Below are positions 18,063-25,827 of a stretch of 36,106 nucleotides of DNA, one piece after another. The notes under the pieces are model-generated. The model was not told where the DNA came from, made no database searches, and saw only the letters and a program-made list of their open reading frames with translations. Every line of letters begins with the position of its first letter. The first letter of the stretch is position 1. This DNA is from JASFHF01 sp050123375. GTDB lineage: Bacteria > Pseudomonadota > Gammaproteobacteria > UBA12402. The DNA lies in contig JASFHF010000022.1 in the NCBI GenBank assembly GCA_050123375.1, positions 1-36,106 of the forward strand. Reading direction: 5' to 3'. The position numbers and the translations under genes are program-made.

Positions 18063-19169
18063 TTATTTCAAAGGATATTTTAATATCCATTTGCCGTTAC
18101 GTTTTACCCAAATATCATGATTTCTGAATTTTTCTACCACATCCCAAAATTGTCCTTCGGTAAGGTCATGATAATTTAGAAAATCTTGAAAATACTCTTC
18201 TGGAAATTCATCTTGTTTAGCATTAACAAGTTCTACCGCCTCTTCTCTACTCATCCGGCCGTTCCAAATTTGATAACAACATTGATCTGTCGGCCGCCAA
18301 AATCCGAATTTAATATATTTCATCCAAATGTTAATTTCGCACAACTTCTCATCTATATTATCGTAGGCTAATATATTCCCAGACAATGGACCTTCCCGCC
18401 GCGGAATAAATCCAATGTCTTTGGCTAACTCATAGTTTTTTTTGCCATCCCAATTAACGTAATATCCTAGATAAATACTGCGAACCTTATGCTGTGCAAA
18501 TTGTTCATTAGAAGGATACTTATAAAAATAGACATCCTCTTCTAAAATATCATCATCCAGCCAATCCAGAATAGTTTTTTCTTTAATTAAATCGTTCTTG
18601 TTAATATCTTCCGCTTCGGCTTTTCTTTTATCTGAAGTTCTACCGCCAAACTCAACCGCAATATCCTCGCCCCAAACAATAAGTGGAACATCATAAATCA
18701 TTGCTACATTAGTTACCGAAGAAAAAACCGCACAATGTTCTGCCCAGTTGGGCTCACCTTGCTGTACAAACGCTTTACGTCGTAATTTACGATAAGTACT
18801 TGGCTTAAGGTTCACTTTGATTAAATCAACATCAAGCGCCGTTACCATATTATTTAAATTATAAATACCCTCGTATGTCGGCAAATGAGCAGCCAAACAA
18901 ACAGTTAACACATTCATGCCATATTTTTCTTTCATTGTCCAAGCCTGGAATGTGCTGTCTTTACCGCCGCTCACAGGAACAATACAGTCATAACATGCCG
19001 TATGGTTTTTCTTAATATCCTGACAAATTTTTTCAAGATCTTGCCCTCTTGCTTTCCAATCAATTAACTTTTTTTGCTCTACTGAACGACAAGCACTACA
19101 AACACCTTCGCTATCAATATAAACTCCTGGTTTAGTATCTGGCATCACACAACGTTGGCAATATTGCAT
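18063..19169 (-). CDS. wbpG: WbpG-type N-acetyl sugar amidotransferase (canonical ATP loop)
   Basis: A 368-aa PP-loop ATP pyrophosphatase. It has an N-terminal Cys-x2-Cys pair (C4, C7) and a second pair (C24, C27) likely to bind metal, then the intact ATP loop SGGKDS at 67-72. Proteins of this kind (WbpG, PseA, LegP/PtmG-like) work with HisH and HisF homologues: HisH releases ammonia, HisF channels it, and the amidotransferase turns an N-acetyl group into an acetamidino group. All three partners are in this operon. AGAGGATAGG upstream acts as ribosome site. It is a paralogue of the neighbouring gene at 19181-20455. Confidence 0.85.
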   Translation of the reverse strand: MQYCQRCVMPDTKPGVYIDSEGVCSACRSVEQKKLIDWKARGQDLEKICQDIKKNHTACYDCIVPVSGGKDSTFQAWTMKEKYGMNVLTVCLAAHLPTYEGIYNLNNMVTALDVDLIKVNLKPSTYRKLRRKAFVQQGEPNWAEHCAVFSSVTNVAMIYDVPLIVWGEDIAVEFGGRTSDKRKAEAEDINKNDLIKEKTILDWLDDDILEEDVYFYKYPSNEQFAQHKVRSIYLGYYVNWDGKKNYELAKDIGFIPRREGPLSGNILAYDNIDEKLCEINIWMKYIKFGFWRPTDQCCYQIWNGRMSREEAVELVNAKQDEFPEEYFQDFLNYHDLTEGQFWDVVEKFRNHDIWVKRNGKWILKYPLK

Positions 19170-19180
19170 AACCTATCCTC

Positions 19181-20455
19181 TTAACTATCTGCTTTATAAT
19201 TTCTTTCATCAATATAAGCACGCCCCATAAGTAAATATTGATTATCTTCATCTATGGGCTCACGATTATCTGTTTGGACATATTCTTTCAGCTCAACTGG
19301 CACTACTAAACGTACCTCATCAACACCCTCCATGTTCTTTGTATCAGCCACAGAACATTTTAATTTCCACTCACTATTTTGACGCTCCCATATATTTGGA
19401 TCTCTAAACTTATCGATACACACATAAAACTGCTCTTCGGTCATGCCAAGCCACTCAAGAAATAATTTCATATCTTTTGGCTCTTTGTTTTGGTAAGCCA
19501 ATACCAACTCGATAGCCTGCTCTCTCGTCATACGTTTTAAACGTATATCCCGCGATCCGTGATCAGTAACCTTGCCATAACCATATTTCAAGTATTTAAT
19601 ATAATCATGCACGCCGGCATTATGAAAATCGTAAATAGTCTCATATCGATTAAAAGTTCGCTCCTGAGGACACGTTTCATAATTATAAAGGTCTATCATC
19701 TGTTCGGTTTGCTGCTGCGCGTCCCATCGAACAAAATTACCCAAATAAATTCCCCGCACTCGCGAATGCTCCAACTGTTTATCTGAGGGATAAGTAAACG
19801 CCTGCATCATTTTGGCAGTAATCTCATCATTTTCCTGCACCATTCGCTGCACATCCCAACCTCTTAGTGCATGCTCCTTTCGCACTTTTTTGGACATTTC
19901 CACCAAATCCCAATGAGAAAACATACCCACCTGGTCCAACCAGCCATTCACTCCCCATACAACTAAAGGTATACCCATTTTTGTTGCTACTTGAACCGGA
20001 AACGTTTGGCTACCAGCCAAGCAATGCCAATACATATCTCCGAACGCATGCATAGCATGCCAGGTTACCTGCTTCGCAAGTTTTGGATTAACCGTATAAA
20101 GCAAGTGATCACAATCAAGCTGCGTTAATAGGTTGGCCATATTTCGAATGCCAATCTTGGTATTATAATGAATATTGTAGGTAACTAATAACGGCCGCAA
20201 TCCAAATACTTTCTTCATCATGTGAACAACAAAATAACTATCGCCATTACCTGTCACCGGAATCACGCAATCATAAGCTGGATGCTTTCCTTGGTATGTT
20301 CGCAATATTGACTCAAGCTCTCCATGCCGGGCTTCCCAATCAATCTCATCATCTTTTTCTTCATGAACACGGCAGCCACTGCAAACACCTTCGTCATCAA
20401 AAATAATACCAAGCGGGTGATTCTCTGGATAAAGACAACGTTTACAATATCTCAT
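19181..20455 (-). CDS. WbpG-like amidotransferase paralogue with altered ATP loop
   Basis: A 424-aa homologue of the gene at 18063-19169, with the same paired cysteines (C4, C7, C25, C28) and overall layout, including the repeated R-x-x-Y-L-G pattern (VRGIYLGNFVRWD). The ATP loop differs: TGNGDS at 68-73 instead of SGGKDS, losing the loop lysine and a glycine. It also has a C-terminal extension of about 50 charged residues. It may bind ATP in a modified way, act as a second subunit, or serve another substrate. An AGGAGA lies five bases before the ATG. It is the first of the tandem pair, eight bases after the hisF homologue. Confidence 0.75.
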   Translation of the reverse strand: MRYCKRCLYPENHPLGIIFDDEGVCSGCRVHEEKDDEIDWEARHGELESILRTYQGKHPAYDCVIPVTGNGDSYFVVHMMKKVFGLRPLLVTYNIHYNTKIGIRNMANLLTQLDCDHLLYTVNPKLAKQVTWHAMHAFGDMYWHCLAGSQTFPVQVATKMGIPLVVWGVNGWLDQVGMFSHWDLVEMSKKVRKEHALRGWDVQRMVQENDEITAKMMQAFTYPSDKQLEHSRVRGIYLGNFVRWDAQQQTEQMIDLYNYETCPQERTFNRYETIYDFHNAGVHDYIKYLKYGYGKVTDHGSRDIRLKRMTREQAIELVLAYQNKEPKDMKLFLEWLGMTEEQFYVCIDKFRDPNIWERQNSEWKLKCSVADTKNMEGVDEVRLVVPVELKEYVQTDNREPIDEDNQYLLMGRAYIDERNYKADS

Positions 20456-20463
20456 TTTTTCTC

Positions 20464-21276
20464 CTAAATGATCCGGCCAACCTCATCGATATCAATATCA
20501 TCATATTTGACTTGCGAATCTAACCTAACATCAATACCTGCACGCTTTAAGTAAGCCTTGGCAATAATAGTGGAATGCTCTGTGTATTGGAAGATATTTG
20601 CTGCAGAAACAGCGTGCGCATTTGCTTTCGTAAAACCCTCCACTAAATGACTCATTTTTCCCACGCCCCCACAAGCAATTACTGGGATATTCACGGCCTC
20701 TTGTACTTGCCGAATAAGTTCAAGATCATAACCTTGTTTTGTTCCATCCCGATCGACAGAGTTCAATAAAATCTCGCCAGCACCAAGGTTTTCCGCCTCT
20801 TTTGCCCATTGCATCGGGCTCATCCCAGTCAACACCTTTCCGGAATCAATGGCAACTTCATATTCTTGCTGCGCATTTACTTTTACATCAATAGAGACCA
20901 CTATACACTGACTACCAAATACTCGCGTGCCCTCTTGAATTAATCCTGGAAATCTAACTGCCGCCTGATTAATAATAATTTTATCCGCACCAGCCAACAA
21001 AACCTTCCGCATTTCTTCCAGAGAGGTAATTCCGCCCCCTACACTCAAAGGCAAAAAACAGTGTTTCGCAAAATAATTAATGAGCTCATATTTTGGCGGC
21101 GTTTTCTTAATACTTGCTTCAATGTCTAACAAAACAATTTCATCCACATCCCAATTCATGAAAAATTCAATTGCAATATTCGCCTGACCAATCGGCAAAT
21201 AACGCTTAAATTTAATGCTCTGGACGATTTTATCGCCTTTCAAAATCAAACATGGAATTAAACGTTTCTTTAACAA
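20464..21276 (-). CDS. hisF: HisF-like ammonia-channel subunit of the sugar amidotransferase
   Basis: A 270-aa beta/alpha barrel with the phosphate-binding SVGGGI (78-83), CGGVG and the second acid D130 in VVSID. The first catalytic acid of histidine-pathway HisF, D11, is replaced: the start reads MLKKRLIPCLILKGD, with Ile at 11. The protein therefore probably no longer makes imidazole glycerol phosphate and only channels ammonia from HisH to the amidotransferase, as in the WbpG systems. The start is TTG 21276, backed by AAAGGAG eight bases before it on the coding strand. It is separated from hisH by an inserted palindromic element. Confidence 0.88.
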   Translation of the reverse strand: MLKKRLIPCLILKGDKIVQSIKFKRYLPIGQANIAIEFFMNWDVDEIVLLDIEASIKKTPPKYELINYFAKHCFLPLSVGGGITSLEEMRKVLLAGADKIIINQAAVRFPGLIQEGTRVFGSQCIVVSIDVKVNAQQEYEVAIDSGKVLTGMSPMQWAKEAENLGAGEILLNSVDRDGTKQGYDLELIRQVQEAVNIPVIACGGVGKMSHLVEGFTKANAHAVSAANIFQYTEHSTIIAKAYLKRAGIDVRLDSQVKYDDIDIDEVGRII

Positions 21277-21298
21277 CGTACGATCTCCTTTAAGCCTG

Positions 21299-21516
21299 TA
21301 AAGTAACGTGAGTTATGGATAAGGATTTGCTGCAAACGCGAAATATTCGACAATACTGCGTTATTTTTCAATAAGTTAACTCGATGTAGAATAGCTACAC
21401 CTTCGTTAATTTATCGAAAAATGCCTTGTCTTGCCGAATATTTCGCGCTTTCGCAACTCCTACCTCCCTTTTTTCATAGAGTTAAGTAATCCTTATCCAT
21501 AACTCACGTTAAAGTA
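21299..21516. mobile_element. MITE-like palindromic element with terminal inverted repeats and 7-bp flanking repeat
   Basis: A perfect 24-bp inverted repeat lies at 21304-21327 and 21488-21511 (left arm begins TAACGTGAGTTATGG). Inside is a second 13-bp pair at 21337-21349 and 21435-21447, and a central TGTAG/CTACA hairpin at 21386-21400, so the whole unit folds on itself. TAAAGTA occurs on both sides (21299-21305 and 21510-21516), overlapping the outer repeat by two bases, and looks like a target-site duplication. Removing one TAAAGTA plus the element joins hisH in frame to GCT-TAA and then to the hisF ribosome site. It has no coding capacity; a non-autonomous element is the best explanation. 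Confidence 0.78.
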
Positions 21517-22139
21517 TATTGCAAAAATGCGCTTAGTATCTTAAGCCCATTGGAATGACTTTTTTCCGGATGATACTGTACAGCAAAAATATTATCATGA
21601 TGAATTGATGCTGTTACCTGCTTACCATATTCAACATAAGCATCAATATACTTGCTATCGCAGTCAAAATAGTAAGTATGCACAAAGTAAACCGCCTTGC
21701 TATCAGACAATGAAGAATATATTGGCGAGTTGCCGTGAAGGATTAAATCATTCCAACCCATATGAGGCAAACGAAGCGGGCTATCAACATTTAACTTTTT
21801 TACATGCCCGGGAATCCAACCCAATCCTCGATGAGTCCCCTTCTCTTCGGAACTTTCTGCCAATAATTGCATACCCAAACAAATACCCAAAAAGAACTTC
21901 TTCTTAACCAACACCTGATCTGACAACACATCCACAAAGTGCCGCTCATGCAGATTAGTCATCGCCTCACCAAAAGCCCCAACCCCCGGCAAAATAATTA
22001 CATCTGCTTTTTCAACATCTTTTGGTTCAAGAATAATATAGGGATCGTGTCCTAAATGTTTAAACACATTGACAACAGAACCTAAGTTTCCCATGCCATA
22101 ATTTACTATTCCAATCTTTGCAAAATGGGTTTTATTCAT
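21504..22139 (-). CDS. hisH: HisH-like glutaminase subunit
   Basis: A 211-aa class I glutamine amidotransferase. The catalytic triad is present: C87 in GICLGMQ, H190 and E192 in VQYHPEKS. It hydrolyses glutamine and passes ammonia to the HisF-like partner for sugar amidination. Its ATG overlaps the stop of the PIG-L gene (ATGA, 22136-22139). The last codons ACG-TGA lie inside the terminal repeat of the inserted element, so the current C-terminus ends LQYTLT; without the element it would end LQYTLQA. Confidence 0.9.
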   Translation of the reverse strand: MNKTHFAKIGIVNYGMGNLGSVVNVFKHLGHDPYIILEPKDVEKADVIILPGVGAFGEAMTNLHERHFVDVLSDQVLVKKKFFLGICLGMQLLAESSEEKGTHRGLGWIPGHVKKLNVDSPLRLPHMGWNDLILHGNSPIYSSLSDSKAVYFVHTYYFDCDSKYIDAYVEYGKQVTASIHHDNIFAVQYHPEKSHSNGLKILSAFLQYTLT

Positions 22140-22804
22140 TCAACTAATCTCAGCAGCATAAAAGCTTCAGCGTTTTTAACAAACACCTGGCCGCCTCGAT
22201 AGGTCGCTAATGCACTAATATTTTCAATACTTCGGGGAAATGGATGATCTGCCGCCTCTGTTTTATATTTTAAAAATATCTCTAACTTCTGCTGTAAAAA
22301 ATCGGTAATATCAACATAAACTGTTGGTAAAAATGTCAAGGCGCCGCTAGCAGGACTCTGGTCTGTCTCCGAAAGCGTTTCATAACTCAATATTTCTTTG
22401 ATAAAAGGAAAGCGGAACCGTTTCGTACAAGACAATAACACATCAAATGTAATTTTATGGTCAGAATGAATATCACCGCCAAAAGGGATATAAACAATAT
22501 TTGGCTGAATATCACTAATCACTTTTCCAACCGCACCCACAAGTTGACTTAGGTCATAACTATCCAACATTGCCGCTTTAAAATCCAAAATATGATGGGT
22601 TGCAAAAGGATAACTGTTTGCCACCATCTCAATTTGTCTATCTCGTTCCTCCACGAACTGCTGCGAAAAGTGATCATTATCCTTTGGATGTGTCATAATC
22701 AACCAATGCAGCTTATCGCCTCGCGAAATGTGTTTTAATAACGTTCCGCCAACACCCAATGTCTCATCGTCTGGATGAGGAGCCACCACTAAAACATTAT
22801 TCAT
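22136..22804 (-). CDS. PIG-L/LmbE family deacetylase
   Basis: A 222-aa protein with the two zinc motifs of the family: APHPDDE (8-14, with H10, D13) and HSDH (113-116). PIG-L enzymes remove N-acetyl groups from GlcNAc-type sugars. In this operon it sits between the NeuC-type epimerase and hisH, so it may free an amino group before or after amidination, or allow another acyl group to be put on. The substrate is not evident. Its ribosome site AAGGAAGG is partly supplied by a solo copy of the palindromic element's end repeat. Confidence 0.85.
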   Translation of the reverse strand: MNNVLVVAPHPDDETLGVGGTLLKHISRGDKLHWLIMTHPKDNDHFSQQFVEERDRQIEMVANSYPFATHHILDFKAAMLDSYDLSQLVGAVGKVISDIQPNIVYIPFGGDIHSDHKITFDVLLSCTKRFRFPFIKEILSYETLSETDQSPASGALTFLPTVYVDITDFLQQKLEIFLKYKTEAADHPFPRSIENISALATYRGGQVFVKNAEAFMLLRLVE

Positions 22805-22811
22805 TTTACCT

Positions 22812-22833
22812 TCCTTATACAGAACTCACGTTA
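22812..22833. repeat. Solo terminal repeat of the palindromic element
   Basis: This 22-bp stretch matches 21490-21511 at 20 of 22 positions (differences at 22819 and 22822). It fills most of the gap between the NeuC-type gene and the PIG-L gene. On the coding strand its TAA is the stop of the epimerase gene and its AAGGA is part of the ribosome site of the next gene. Confidence 0.7.
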
Positions 22834-23988
22834 ATAAGTTATATCCTTAATCAACAAATTATCATCATAAGGAGTCTTTGCCAATATATCTGCTATCTTC
22901 TCTGAGGCATATCCATCACCAAACGGACATGAACATGCTGTTACTTTATCACGATAAGATTGGTCAAAACAGGCTTTCTTTACTGCAGACATAATAGCCT
23001 CAACTTTATGAGGCACAAATTCAACATTACCCGCATTTAAACGCTTGGCCTGACGATTCCCAACATTTACTACAGGCAATTTTACAAAAGGCGCTTCTAA
23101 AAATCCCGCTGAAGAATTTCCTATCAAACAACCCGCATGACGAAAAGTATTTACAAACTGAAGCCGCGGAATATTTTCAAAAATTCTTATATATTCATTC
23201 CCACGATACTCCTCAATACATTGAATAATCATTTGACTGCCAGCATCAGAATTGGGATAACTAATTACTGTTGGCAGTTGTAATTTTGTAACCGCATCTA
23301 ACGTTGTTTTCATCTGAGAATAAGCATCGTCAATTTCCGAAGAAATAATATGCTGTATCGTTAATAACAAAGGAAAATCCAACCATTCTTGAGGAAAGTG
23401 ATACCATTCAAACAACTCAGCCCTACTTAGCTGCGGACTTGTTCTAAAACGATCAATACCTGGATTACCTACGTTAAAAACACGAAAAGGCTGCTCTCCC
23501 ATCTTAATTAAGCGATCTGCACTTGCCTGACTTGTTGTAAAATGTAAATTGGCTAACTTCGAGACTGCATGACGAATATGGTCATCCACATTCCCAACCA
23601 CGCGATCACCACCAGAAACGTGTGCTACAGGAATATTAAGATATGCGCCGGTTAAAGCAAACACTATCGATTCTTCCCGATCACCAAGCACCAGCAAATA
23701 ATCTGGACGAACACGGTCAACGGTTTGTATCACACCCATCAGTTGCACCGCCAAACCTTTAAGCCGAGAAATATCCCGATCACCATTAATTAAGCTTTCA
23801 ACCATATCAACTATTTCGAAACCGTCATTTTTAACTGAATCAACCGTATAACCATACTGTTTTGACAAATGTGCACCAGAAACAATAAGCGATAACTTAA
23901 GTTCCGGATGTGCTTCAATCGCTTGATAGACAGGTAACATGAGGTCATATTCAGAACGAATGCCTGTTATAGCTAAAACATGTTTCAC
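22831..23988 (-). CDS. neuC: NeuC/LegG-type hydrolysing UDP-sugar 2-epimerase
   Basis: A 385-aa GT-B fold epimerase. TGIRSEYD at 8-15 matches the TGxRAEYg start of hydrolysing enzymes (NeuC, LegG) rather than the GTRPE start of WecB/WbpI. VLGDREES, HVSGGD and the IGNSSAGFLEAP segment are also present. It would release UDP and give a free 2,4-diacetamido-6-deoxymannose or ManNAc, the substrate of a NeuB-type synthase. No NeuB is in the window. With LegB and LegC it points to legionaminic acid. Start ATG 23988 overlaps the WbqC gene. Confidence 0.85.
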   Translation of the reverse strand: MKHVLAITGIRSEYDLMLPVYQAIEAHPELKLSLIVSGAHLSKQYGYTVDSVKNDGFEIVDMVESLINGDRDISRLKGLAVQLMGVIQTVDRVRPDYLLVLGDREESIVFALTGAYLNIPVAHVSGGDRVVGNVDDHIRHAVSKLANLHFTTSQASADRLIKMGEQPFRVFNVGNPGIDRFRTSPQLSRAELFEWYHFPQEWLDFPLLLTIQHIISSEIDDAYSQMKTTLDAVTKLQLPTVISYPNSDAGSQMIIQCIEEYRGNEYIRIFENIPRLQFVNTFRHAGCLIGNSSAGFLEAPFVKLPVVNVGNRQAKRLNAGNVEFVPHKVEAIMSAVKKACFDQSYRDKVTACSCPFGDGYASEKIADILAKTPYDDNLLIKDITY

Positions 23989-24680
23989 ATAATTCTTCCT
24001 TCTTCTATATACCGTACACTTTCTTGACCCACATTGAATAAAAGATCAATGATCGATAAATTTTCGATAAACCCTATTTTTGAGTATAATTGCGGATAAG
24101 TAACGGCATGATACTCCTGGAACAAAACCTCTATATTATGCAATTTAAAATCATCCATATCCATATAATTTTTACCCCCCTGACCAGACAAATAAACCGA
24201 AGCTTGCTGTTCTAAACAAAGATTTCTCACCAACTCACTTCCCTTACCCTCCTTCTTCAGGGTTGATGCAACAATCACTCGACCAGCATAATTCAAATAT
24301 CGTAATATGCCCAAGGTCGCATCCATGGCTACTTCACTTAAAAAAACGTAAGAACGATTTAAAATCGGCCCTAACCAGTTCATTACCTCATCATAAAAAG
24401 GCGCTTTTTTGTAGCTCATTTCCAATGTTTTAAGGTGTTTCTTCAATATTTCAGGCCTAGCGATTTTCGTTTCATTAATTAATTGTCCCAAATGAAATTC
24501 AACCGGCACCGTTAGCCAAACATCACCATTCGCGGTTTTTATCTTATTGCGATTTTGCATCCCATTTTTTTGATAACTGACATTATCAAGAAAAATAAAT
24601 TCATCACTTTGCAAAATTTTGTCAAAATAAGGAACCCACGGTAAATATTGCGGCTGATGAATGCTAACTATTTTACTCAC
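23985..24680 (-). CDS. WbqC-like family protein
   Basis: A 231-aa protein with the family start IHQPQYLPWVPYF (7-19), a DNVSYQKNGMQNRNKI segment and the later SGQGGKNYMD. WbqC-like proteins are common in O-antigen clusters that carry unusual N-acyl or amino-acid groups, but the family's chemistry is not settled as far as I know. It lies between an aminotransferase and the NeuC-type epimerase, with short overlaps on both sides. No acetyltransferase of the LegH kind is present in this operon, so an acyl-transfer role is a reasonable guess only. Confidence 0.75.
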   Translation of the reverse strand: MSKIVSIHQPQYLPWVPYFDKILQSDEFIFLDNVSYQKNGMQNRNKIKTANGDVWLTVPVEFHLGQLINETKIARPEILKKHLKTLEMSYKKAPFYDEVMNWLGPILNRSYVFLSEVAMDATLGILRYLNYAGRVIVASTLKKEGKGSELVRNLCLEQQASVYLSGQGGKNYMDMDDFKLHNIEVLFQEYHAVTYPQLYSKIGFIENLSIIDLLFNVGQESVRYIEEGRIM

Positions 24681-25827
24681 TTAAACTCTCTAATACTTCA
24701 GTTAAACTACGGGAAATATAAGCAATATCTTCACGCGTCAAAAAAGGATGAATAGGCAAACAGATAAAATGTTTCATGATCTCTTCTGTCTGCGGCAGAT
24801 ATCCCTCGCTAATATTAAAACGATGACGAAAAACCGGCTGTAAATGTAACGGAGGATCATAAGCCCAATCAACCGCCACACCATTCTCTTTCATCAACTT
24901 TTGAACTTCAACCCGATCAAATTGCTTTGCCAAGCCAACAATAAAACGCCAATATGCATGCCTAATATTTTCAGGTTTAACCAGCTTATTCAGCTTTCCT
25001 TGCGCAAATAACTCTGCCAAAAACTCACCGTAATAATCAGCAACTCTGTTTCGTTTATCAATAAACTCATTCAAACAGGATAATTGACTTAGCCCTAAAA
25101 TCGCAGAAAACTCGGTCATTCGGTTATTGGTTCCCAATCGCGAATAACATTCCGCCTTCGCTGACATATCTCGACCTCGATGACGATAACTGTTAGCCAA
25201 TTCATATAACGACTCATTATTCGTAACAAACATTCCACCCTCGGCTGTCGTCATCACCTTGGTTGGATAAAATGAAAAACAACCAATATCTCCGATGGAG
25301 CCAGCCTTCTCCCCATTAATTGCTGCGCCGGGGGCATGCGCTGCATCTTCGATCAACGCAATACCCCGCTCACGACAAAAATCTCGAATTTCAAAAATCT
25401 CAGGCGAAATAAATCCTGCCATATGAACAATAATCACCGCTTTTGTTTTTGGCGTTACCACCGCTTGCAACGTCTTCAGCGATAAACAAAAAGTCTCCGG
25501 AGAAATACCAGCAAAAACAGGATTGGCACCCTCTCGAAGGATAGTTGCTCCTGTTGCTATGAAAGTTTCCACTGGCACTACAACATCATCACCCGAAGTT
25601 ATGTTTAAACATCTCAATGCGATTTCTAAAGCAGCCGAACAACTATTGGTAGCCACCGCATAACGACAACCAGTCATTGCAGCAAAAGCCCGCTCAAATT
25701 CACGAACAAATTCACTCTGACTTAATGGGCGCTTCCCTTCCAAAATCTCTCTAAACAACGGCAATATCTTCTCTATTTCCTCGTCTGGAAAATACGGGGC
25801 AGCCATGTGATAATTAATTTCTGTCAT
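24673..25827 (-). CDS. DegT/DnrJ/EryC1 family sugar aminotransferase
   Basis: A 384-aa PLP aminotransferase with ATNSCSAALEIALR, D161 in LIEDAAHAPGA and the PLP lysine K190 in SFYPTKVMTTAEGG. It adds an amino group to a nucleotide keto-sugar. I place the start at ATG 25827 (MTEINYH), with GGAA seven bases upstream; the frame is open to TTG 25848. It overlaps the upstream SDR gene by 14 bases and WbqC by eight. It is distinct from LegC and from the WbpE-like gene, making three sugar aminotransferases in the window. Position of amination is unknown. Confidence 0.85.
   Translation of the reverse strand: MTEINYHMAAPYFPDEEIEKILPLFREILEGKRPLSQSEFVREFERAFAAMTGCRYAVATNSCSAALEIALRCLNITSGDDVVVPVETFIATGATILREGANPVFAGISPETFCLSLKTLQAVVTPKTKAVIIVHMAGFISPEIFEIRDFCRERGIALIEDAAHAPGAAINGEKAGSIGDIGCFSFYPTKVMTTAEGGMFVTNNESLYELANSYRHRGRDMSAKAECYSRLGTNNRMTEFSAILGLSQLSCLNEFIDKRNRVADYYGEFLAELFAQGKLNKLVKPENIRHAYWRFIVGLAKQFDRVEVQKLMKENGVAVDWAYDPPLHLQPVFRHRFNISEGYLPQTEEIMKHFICLPIHPFLTREDIAYISRSLTEVLESLSE

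Noticed and set aside
20464..22139. Histidine biosynthesis genes hisF and hisH in their usual role
   Set aside because: HisF lacks D11, no other his genes are near, and both genes sit beside WbpG-like amidotransferases, which fits sugar amidination.
22831..23988. A WecB/WbpI-type non-hydrolysing 2-epimerase
   Set aside because: The N-terminus has TGIRSEYD, the pattern of hydrolysing NeuC/LegG enzymes, rather than GTRPE.
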